Origin: CBDCFV01 sp963664625
Lineage (GTDB): Bacteria; Chloroflexota; Dehalococcoidia; Lucifugimonadales; UBA3495
Assembly (NCBI GenBank): GCA_963664625.1
Contig: OY761541.1
Span: 2,046,001 to 2,110,000, forward strand
Direction: 5' to 3'
DNA: 64,000 bases
Shown: positions 58,602 to 64,000 of the stretch, piece by piece
Position numbering within the stretch: the stretch's first letter is position 1
Layout of the letters: every line of letters starts with the position of its first letter
The notes under the pieces: model-generated
Told to the model about the DNA's origin: nothing
The model's input: the letters and a program-made list of their open reading frames with translations, nothing else
Databases searched by the model: none
Made by a program: the position numbers and the translations under genes

Positions 58602-59846
58602 ATGGCTACCGAACCTGCGGGGTTGACCAGGACCGACAAGAACTTGTGGAACGCCGTCGTCAGCGAAGCGATGGCTTACCTGAAGTACAGCGCCTACGCT
58701 CACCGCGCCCTGGAGGAGGGACACCCGGAGGTGGCCCAGGTATTCCAGGAAGTCGCCGGAGCGGAGAACATCCACGGCATGAACCATCTCCGCGTCGCCG
58801 GTGAGATTGGCAGCACCATAGAAAATCTGAAAGCGGTGACGGTAGGAGAGGCCAAAGAGTTCAGCACCATGTATCCCCGGATGATTTACGACGCGCGTGC
58901 GGAGGGCCGGGGCGACGTGGCCGACTCCTTTGCCTTGGCAATGGAGCGAGAGAGCCATCACTTGGCGGCCTTCACCAGGGCGCTGGCCGATCTGGAGGCC
59001 AAGCAAGCCGCCGCGGCTGCCGCCCATGAAAATGCCGATACTCACCCTCAAACTCGCACGGATGCCCAAGCCTCCTCTGGACTGCCGCCCGTTGTACCGG
59101 TCCCTGCTCAGCGGCCCGATCTGGACACCTTCGTGAGGGCCGCCATAGAGGTTGACCGCGAGAAGTGGCGGGTAGCGTCGCTGGGGAGGCTGCGGGAGGT
59201 GGTGTTCGGTGCCCAGGACGGCCTCCTGAGCACGGTGGCTCTGGTCGTGTCGCTGGCGGTGGCGTTGCAAAACCCGACGGCGGTGATAGTGGCGGGGCTG
59301 GCCGCTGCCGCCGCCGGCATGATTTCCATGGCCACCGGCGCTTTCCTGGGGTCGCGGGCCGAGCAGGACGTAAGACGGGCGGAAATAGCCCGCGAGGCAC
59401 GGGAAATCGAGGAAAAACCCGGAGAAGAACTGGCCGAACTTGTGGTTATATTCCAGCGGGAGGGCCGGACTTACGAGGAAGCCCAAGCGATGGCCGACGA
59501 AGTGGCCCAAGACAAGGAATTGTGGCTGAATACGCTGCTGGAAAAGGAGCTGGGCATAACACCCGAAGATACGGCCAGTCCCATCAAGGACGCCGTCACC
59601 ATGGGGCTGTCTTTCGTTGCGGCGGCTATCGTGCCCATTATCCCCTTCATGCTGTTCGAGGGCAGGGTCGCCATTTCGGTATCAGTAACAGCGGCGTTGC
59701 TGGGGTTGTTCATCCTCGGCTGTTGGAAAGGGCGGTTGGTGCAAAAGACTCCCATCCTGCAGGGGTTGGAAATACTGGGAATCGGCGCTGTATCAGCCGG
59801 TATCGGCTTTGCCTTGGGTGAGATGATTCCCAGGTTGATAGCCTGA
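58602..59846 (+). CDS. mbfA: Rubrerythrin-VIT1 fusion (MbfA-like iron exporter)
   Basis: 414 residues. The N-terminal ferritin-like/rubrerythrin domain (about 1-140) has diiron-type motifs EAMAYLKYSAYAHRA, AGAENIHGMNHL and ALAMERESHHLAAF. The C-terminal part is a VIT1/CCC1 membrane domain: REVVFGAQDGLLSTVALVVSLAVAL (the conserved D-G), followed by four further hydrophobic helices. The combination is that of MbfA, an iron exporter that senses or stores iron through its erythrin domain. Possibly iron-controlled; no operator identified. Confidence 0.93.
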   Translation: MATEPAGLTRTDKNLWNAVVSEAMAYLKYSAYAHRALEEGHPEVAQVFQEVAGAENIHGMNHLRVAGEIGSTIENLKAVTVGEAKEFSTMYPRMIYDARAEGRGDVADSFALAMERESHHLAAFTRALADLEAKQAAAAAAHENADTHPQTRTDAQASSGLPPVVPVPAQRPDLDTFVRAAIEVDREKWRVASLGRLREVVFGAQDGLLSTVALVVSLAVALQNPTAVIVAGLAAAAAGMISMATGAFLGSRAEQDVRRAEIAREAREIEEKPGEELAELVVIFQREGRTYEEAQAMADEVAQDKELWLNTLLEKELGITPEDTASPIKDAVTMGLSFVAAAIVPIIPFMLFEGRVAISVSVTAALLGLFILGCWKGRLVQKTPILQGLEILGIGAVSAGIGFALGEMIPRLIA

Positions 59847-59854
59847 GGAGACGC

Positions 59855-59935
59855 CAGCGGTCAGTGAATAGTGGACAGGGTATAGTGGTCAGTCACTGCT
59901 CACCGGCCACCAGCCACTAATCACTAGCCACTATG
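59855..59935. repeat. Degenerate short direct repeats (gtcagt/cactag type)
   Basis: Low-complexity blocks of tagtggtcagtcactg, cagccactaatcactagccacta and related words between genes. Related words recur at 61046-61088 upstream of the tRNA. Confidence 0.6.
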
Positions 59936-60839
59936 TTCGAAGGACCCGCTCCAGGAAGGCTTCCACCTCGGCGATGAAGCGGGCCGGGTTATCTCCCTGC
60001 ACCAAGTGGCCGGCGTTGGGTATGGTTGCCGCGGAGCAGTCTGGAATCACGTCCCGCATCCGCAGCATCGTCTCTTCACTGAAGAGATCGCTTCTGTCTC
60101 CCCGCAGCACCAGCGTGGGGCAGTCTATCCGGGCGACACAGTCCCACAACTGCTCCGGAGTCCAGCCGGGCGGTTGGACGCCCCGGGTCCGCATGGCCTT
60201 GTCGTACTTCCAGGTCCACTTGCCGTCGGCGCGCTGACGGATGCTGTACTTCAACGCGCCAAGCGTCTGCTCCTCGCTGCGACCGGTATATTCCCGCACC
60301 CGCAGGACAAATTCCTCGAAGGTGTCCAGTTCATCCGGCAATTCCCGGAAGCGCCGCATCCGGTCCTGGCCCCTGCGCTGCGTCTCCGGCCCGGTGTCCA
60401 CGATTACCAGCGACTTTAGCTTGTTGGGGTGGCGGGACGCCCACACGTAGGCGTTGCGCCCTCCCATGGAGTGTCCGATGAGGTTGAAGTTGTCCAAGCC
60501 CAACGCTTCCACGAAGGCGTCCAAGTCTTTCTGTTGCGCTTCGACCGAATAGTCCCCGTCGGGCGCCCAATCACTGTCGCCGTGGCCGCGCTGGTCCAGC
60601 ACGATGGAGTGGTAACGGTTGGAAAGGGCAAGGCTGACGAAGTCCCAGCTATGGGCCTGCTGGGAGTTGCCGTGAAGCATCAATATCGTAGGGTCCGCCG
60701 GGTCGCCCCACTCCAGGTAATGGAAGTTCATACCACCCAGTTGGATTGCCCGGTCGGCGGCCTCGTTCTCCTGGGCAAACGACACTCCCATCTGCCGCGC
60801 CGCATCGTAAAGAGTGAGACCCAGAGAATGAGACGCCAT
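59931..60839 (-). CDS. Alpha/beta hydrolase
   Basis: 302 residues. ILMLHGNSQQAHSWDFVSLAL contains the oxyanion region, the nucleophile elbow is LIGHSMGGRNAYV (Ser), the acid Asp is in LVLRGDRSDLF and the His in IPNAGHLVQGDNPARF. Acts on esters or C-C bonds; substrate not predictable. ATG at 60839. Confidence 0.93.
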   Translation of the reverse strand: MASHSLGLTLYDAARQMGVSFAQENEAADRAIQLGGMNFHYLEWGDPADPTILMLHGNSQQAHSWDFVSLALSNRYHSIVLDQRGHGDSDWAPDGDYSVEAQQKDLDAFVEALGLDNFNLIGHSMGGRNAYVWASRHPNKLKSLVIVDTGPETQRRGQDRMRRFRELPDELDTFEEFVLRVREYTGRSEEQTLGALKYSIRQRADGKWTWKYDKAMRTRGVQPPGWTPEQLWDCVARIDCPTLVLRGDRSDLFSEETMLRMRDVIPDCSAATIPNAGHLVQGDNPARFIAEVEAFLERVLRT

Positions 60840-60906
60840 AGGTGGACCCCCTAGCCGGTATAACCCTCATAATACCCTCAGTGTCAAGGAACCCCCGGCG
60901 ACCTGC

Positions 60907-60954
60907 CAGGGCCTTTTATTTAGCGAATAATTCACGCATCAATAAAAGGCCCTG
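60907..60954. repeat. Large perfect inverted repeat
   Basis: CAGGGCCTTTTATT and AATAAAAGGCCCTG, a 14-bp perfect stem with a 20-nt loop, upstream of both the hydrolase gene (minus strand) and the tRNA (plus strand). No neighbouring gene ends here, so a terminator is unlikely. Confidence 0.8.
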
Positions 60955-61089
60955 CCCCCCCGGTTGATTGTTGACAGTGGATGGCCCTACAATTACATTC
61001 TGAATAGGCTTAAAGCGGATGGGTTGACGTTCATCCCGATGCCTTCCCCAGTAGCCAGTCACCAGTCACTGGTGTCCGGTCACTGGCGA

Positions 61090-61164
61090 GCCGGTGTAGC
61101 TCAGTGGTAGAGCAGCGGTTTCGTAAACCGCAGGTCAAGGGTTCGAATCCCCTCACCGGCTCCA
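61090..61164 (+). tRNA. trnT(cgu): tRNA-Thr (anticodon CGU)
   Basis: Acceptor arms GCCGGTG and CACCGGC pair perfectly. D arm GCTC/GAGC, anticodon arm GCGGT/ACCGC with loop TTCGTAA (anticodon CGT), T arm with TTCGAAT. CCA is encoded. Reads ACG codons. Confidence 0.97.
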
Positions 61165-61234
61165 CAAATTCCCCCTTCACCCTTCGGTTGGTCTATTGCA
61201 TCCGCAGGCAATTCATGGAACCATTCACTTAGGG

Positions 61235-61350
61235 CCTATCCGAAAACTACCCAACGTCACTCCCGCGAAAGCGAGAGTCCAATTTGCCAAGTAGTGGATT
61301 CCCGCCTGCGCGGGAATGACGTAAATTGTCCAACCTGATTATCGGATAGG
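61235..61350. mobile_element. MITE-like element, family A, copy 2
   Basis: 116 bp, terminal CCTATCCGA and TCGGATAGG as in 18547-18661, and the same internal pair of palindromes. About 85-90% identical to copy 1. Confidence 0.8.
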
Positions 61351-61423
61351 CGTGTAGTCCGAATCTGTGTTAAGGTGTGCGGCCCGCGCATTTGGGCCTA
61401 CGCATTTGGGAAGGAGAGGCCAA

Positions 61424-63184
61424 ATGCGAGATGAAGTGAAGACGAACGCTGAACTCTTGGCCGAACTCGAAGCCATGCGCCAACGCTTGGCCGAGTTGGA
61501 ACTGGCCGCCCCCTTTCCCGTCATTCCCGCGCAGGCGGGAATCATGCCAGGGGCAGGTGCGGGCGGCCACAAGAGTCGCCTCTACAATCGTAGAGGCGGG
61601 GTTGGTCCCCGCCCTTCGGAACAGGAAGAGCACTACCGCGCGGCGGTCGACAACGTAACCGACGCCATCGTCATCAACGTAGGCACCACCCGCGTCTTCG
61701 TCAACAACGCCTTCCTGTCCCTCCACGGTCTTGCGGACATGTCCCAAGCCGACGGCCTGGCCCTCGACCACTTCATCGTCCCCGAGGACAAGCCCCAGGT
61801 GCGGGAGCGCACCCTGGCAAGGCAACGGGGCGAACCTGTGCCGGGCCTCCACCGTTATCGGATTTGCCGGACCGACGGCGAAGTCCGCACCGTCGAGTCC
61901 TCCGCCGTGGCCATCACCTTCGACGGTCAACCGGCAACCCTGGCGGTCCTCCGCGACATCACGGAGCGTAACCAAGCCGAGGACCGGGTCCGCCGTTTGG
62001 CGGAGATCGGCCGCATCATCAACTCCACCCTGAACATCGAAGAGGTATACGAACCCTTCGCCCAGCGGGTGCGCGACCTGATACCCTTCGAGCGCATCGT
62101 CATCACTATAGCCGACCCCTCGCAAGGTGTGTTCACCACCGCCTACGTGAGCGGCGGCGACGTGGCCCACCGGCGCGCCGGGGATGTTGCCAACCTGTCA
62201 AACTCCCTCACCCAGGAGGTTATCCGCACCCGGTCCGGCCTGATCATCCAGCCAAAGAACATCGAAGACCTGAAGCAGAGTTTTATCGCCCCTCTTCCGG
62301 CATACCAAGCCGGTTTCCGGTCGTTTCTTTCGGTGCCACTGATATCCCACGATGAAGTAATAGGCGTGCTGCACCTGGAATCAACCAAGCCCGAAGCTTA
62401 CACCGAGAGGGACCTCAACCTTGCCGAAAGCGTCGGCGCCCACATATCCGGCGCCATCGCCAACGCCCGCCTCTTCGAGCAACTGGAGCTGGGGCGCGAA
62501 CGGCTTCGGTGGCTGACGATGCAGGTCGTCTCCCAAGAAGAGGAGGAACGCCACCGCGTATCCAGGGAGTTGCACGACGAGGCCGGACAGGCGTTGACCG
62601 CCCTCAAGATAGGCTTGGGACTGATATACTCGGACATACCGGAAGAGCTGGGCCCGGTCAAAAACCGGCTGGCCGAGGCCCTGGACCTGACCGACGTTAC
62701 CATGGAGAACATCCGGCTGCTGGCGCGGGGGCTGCGGCCGCCCGAACTGGACGCCGTTGGGCTGAACGGTACCCTGGAAGGATACTGCCGCGAGTTCGCC
62801 GGGCTTACCAATCTCTCGATTGACTATTCCGGGGTCGAAGCGTCGGCGTTCACCGACGCCGTCAACATCTCCTTCTACCGTTTTCTGCAGGAGGCGTTGA
62901 CCAACGTCGTCAGACACGCTGGGGCGAAACACGTGAAAGTCCGGTTGGACCGCAGTCCGACCGCCATCAGCTTGGCGGTGACTGACGACGGCCGTGGGTT
63001 CTCTCCCCAAGCCCTGAATTCCGACTCGGCCAGAACGAAAGGCATTGGGTTGCTGGGTATGCAGGAACGTTTCGAGTTGCTGGGCGGCCAACTGGAAGTT
63101 GCGTCCACGCCCGGCAAGGGCGCCCGCTTGGTGGCGAAGGCGCCCCCTCAACCGTCTCCACGGGGGCAGGCTCCACAGGCATGA
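61424..63184 (+). CDS. PAS-GAF sensor histidine kinase (HisKA_3/NarL type)
   Basis: 586 residues with the ATG at 61424 behind AAGGAGAGG. N-terminal short coiled coil, PAS (about 70-190), GAF (about 205-355), dimerisation domain with phospho-His384 in RHRVSRELHDEAGQAL, and a HATPase region with DDGRGFS and GIGLLGMQER. No transmembrane segment, so it should be a cytosolic sensor. Residues 33-40 (VIPAQAGI) come from a palindromic repeat inserted in the linker before the PAS domain; residues about 50-66 come from a second palindrome (cctctacaatcgtagagg and ggcggggttggtccccgcc). Partner is the downstream regulator. Confidence 0.94.
   Translation: MRDEVKTNAELLAELEAMRQRLAELELAAPFPVIPAQAGIMPGAGAGGHKSRLYNRRGGVGPRPSEQEEHYRAAVDNVTDAIVINVGTTRVFVNNAFLSLHGLADMSQADGLALDHFIVPEDKPQVRERTLARQRGEPVPGLHRYRICRTDGEVRTVESSAVAITFDGQPATLAVLRDITERNQAEDRVRRLAEIGRIINSTLNIEEVYEPFAQRVRDLIPFERIVITIADPSQGVFTTAYVSGGDVAHRRAGDVANLSNSLTQEVIRTRSGLIIQPKNIEDLKQSFIAPLPAYQAGFRSFLSVPLISHDEVIGVLHLESTKPEAYTERDLNLAESVGAHISGAIANARLFEQLELGRERLRWLTMQVVSQEEEERHRVSRELHDEAGQALTALKIGLGLIYSDIPEELGPVKNRLAEALDLTDVTMENIRLLARGLRPPELDAVGLNGTLEGYCREFAGLTNLSIDYSGVEASAFTDAVNISFYRFLQEALTNVVRHAGAKHVKVRLDRSPTAISLAVTDDGRGFSPQALNSDSARTKGIGLLGMQERFELLGGQLEVASTPGKGARLVAKAPPQPSPRGQAPQA
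61521..61545. repeat. Palindromic repeat inside sensor-kinase gene
   Basis: tcattcccgcgcaggcggg and aatcat inside the kinase gene, read as VIPAQAGI. In frame. Confidence 0.92.
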
Positions 63185-63194
63185 AGGAGGGCTG

Positions 63195-63845
63195 ATGGTC
63201 CGCGTGATTGTTGCAGACGACCACCACTTGGTCCGCCAAGGCATCCGGATGCTGTTGGAGACCGCCGAAGACATCGAGGTCATCGGCGAGGCCCAGGACG
63301 GCCTGGAGGCGGTGGAGTTGGCCGAAAAGCTCGTGCCAGACATCCTGGTGATGGATATTTCCATGCCCCGGCTGAACGGCGCCCAGGCCACCGAACTCGT
63401 CCGCTCCCGGGTGCCTTCCATCCAAGTTGTCGTGCTGTCCATGCACGCTGACGAGGCCATAGTGCGCCAAGCCTTTCGTCGGGGCGCCAAGGCTTACGTG
63501 TTGAAGCGCGGCGTCAGCGAGGAGTTGCTGCTGGCGGTGCGCTCGGCCAGCAGGGGCGAGACCTACCTCAGCCCGCCCATCGCCAGTTCCATACTGGGCG
63601 AATTTCTCACCCTCTCCGATACCTTGGAGGAGTCGACCGCCTTCGAACGATTGACCCCCAGGGAGCGCCAGGTGTTGCAGCTTCTGGCGGAGGGCTACAC
63701 CAATAACTCCATCGCGTCCGAGTTGGTCGTCGCCGTGAAGACCGTGGAAAAGCACCGGGCCAGCCTGATGTCCAAGCTCGACATCCACGACATCACCGGC
63801 CTCGTCCGCTACGCCATCAAGCAGGGACTGGTGGCCGTAGACTAG
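63195..63845 (+). CDS. NarL/FixJ-family response regulator
   Basis: 216 residues. Receiver domain with phospho-Asp54 in LVMDISMP, K in YVLKRGV. The DNA-binding domain has LTPRERQVLQLLAEGYTNNSIASELVVAVKTVEKHRASLMSKL. Starts 10 nt after the kinase stop with AAGGAGG upstream, so both form a two-component operon. Confidence 0.95.
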   Translation: MVRVIVADDHHLVRQGIRMLLETAEDIEVIGEAQDGLEAVELAEKLVPDILVMDISMPRLNGAQATELVRSRVPSIQVVVLSMHADEAIVRQAFRRGAKAYVLKRGVSEELLLAVRSASRGETYLSPPIASSILGEFLTLSDTLEESTAFERLTPRERQVLQLLAEGYTNNSIASELVVAVKTVEKHRASLMSKLDIHDITGLVRYAIKQGLVAVD

Positions 63846-64000
63846 CAACGGCGCCGGCCCGTCATTCCCTCAGCACCTGGTCCGCTATTCCCTCAGCCCC
63901 AACCCGTCCTTCCCGCTTGTGGCAGCACCCGGCCTGTCATTCCCGCCGCGCCCAACCCGTCATTCCCGCGAAGGCGGGAATCCACCGGCTCCGTTCAATC
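63846..64000. repeat. Cluster of palindromic-repeat fragments
   Basis: Several broken copies of the attcccgc repeat in tandem (near 63859, 63889, 63906, 63936), ending in a complete one at 63960-63984. Spacing is irregular, and the spacers are not unique sequence, so this is not a CRISPR array. Confidence 0.75.

Noticed and set aside
63850..63984. Possible CRISPR array of attcccgc repeats
   Set aside because: Irregular spacing and degenerate copies of a genome-wide palindrome; no cas genes in the window.

Overview
The window is a chromosomal segment of a moderately GC-rich bacterium. It holds about 65 protein genes on both strands, one tRNA and many repeats. No rRNA or single-copy phylogenetic marker is present, so taxonomy is inference. 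Several things recall Chloroflexota of the SAR202/Dehalococcoidia type: LLM-class flavin monooxygenases, an F420-dependent reductase, HpaB and HpcH/HpaI aromatic-degradation enzymes, Gfo/Idh and SDR dehydrogenases, MaoC hydratases, P/T-rich lipoproteins and very frequent short palindromes of the type attcccgcgaaggcgggaat.

Layout. 1-5300: a partial cupin gene, a type II restriction-modification pair, an acyl-CoA dehydrogenase and a gamma-glutamyltransferase. 5584-8550: an IS3-family element, a HEPN-like gene pair and an orphan DNA methyltransferase. 8829-13480: peroxiredoxin, nucleoside hydrolase, HAD dehalogenase, PRPP synthetase and an amidohydrolase. 13490-15890: a four-gene unit of two retropepsin-like aspartic proteases, a HipA-like kinase and a HipA_N/HIRAN-like protein. 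15920-22770: inositol phosphatase, SDR, F420 reductase, thioredoxin-like protein, two desulforedoxin-like mini-genes and a frameshifted LLM oxidoreductase. 22990-28715: a cluster of toxin-antitoxin-like genes around a zinc alcohol dehydrogenase, then a methyltransferase/AlkB pair. 28852-46715: metabolic genes (HpaB, HtrA-type protease, Gfo/Idh, solute-binding lipoprotein, P450, signal peptidase, YihY/BrkB, MaoC pair, HpaI aldolase, PfkB kinase, Uma2 nuclease, ThDP enzyme). 46876-54760: hendecad coiled-coil gene, a UGSC-type selenoprotein operon with an in-frame UGA, a RelE/Xre islet, a BNR propeller protein, two LLM oxidoreductases and a HAD phosphatase. 54788-64000: VOC protein, MNT-HEPN gene, PIN/RHH pair, NIPSNAP, SnoaL-like protein, rubrerythrin-VIT1 fusion, alpha/beta hydrolase, tRNA-Thr and a NarL-type two-component system.

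Most notable observations. (1) Two defence/toxin islets, R-M at 389-2338 and RelE/Xre at 49335-50130, lie between convergent genes. Each is bracketed by long, nearly identical direct repeats (68 and 112 bp) that duplicate the 3' end of the host gene, so the host reading frames stay intact. (2) A compact operon joins tandem retropepsin-like proteases to a split HipA-like kinase and a HIRAN-like protein, with no HipB. (3) A UGA codon followed by a hairpin with G23-U24 spacing identifies a UGSC selenoprotein that automatic annotation would split. (4) Small palindromic repeats and a 96-bp repeat have inserted in frame inside coding genes, including two HEPN-type proteins and a sensor kinase. Host metabolism (oxidation of organic acids, aromatics and nucleosides with flavin or F420 enzymes) is interleaved with a dense load of small selfish or defence modules.
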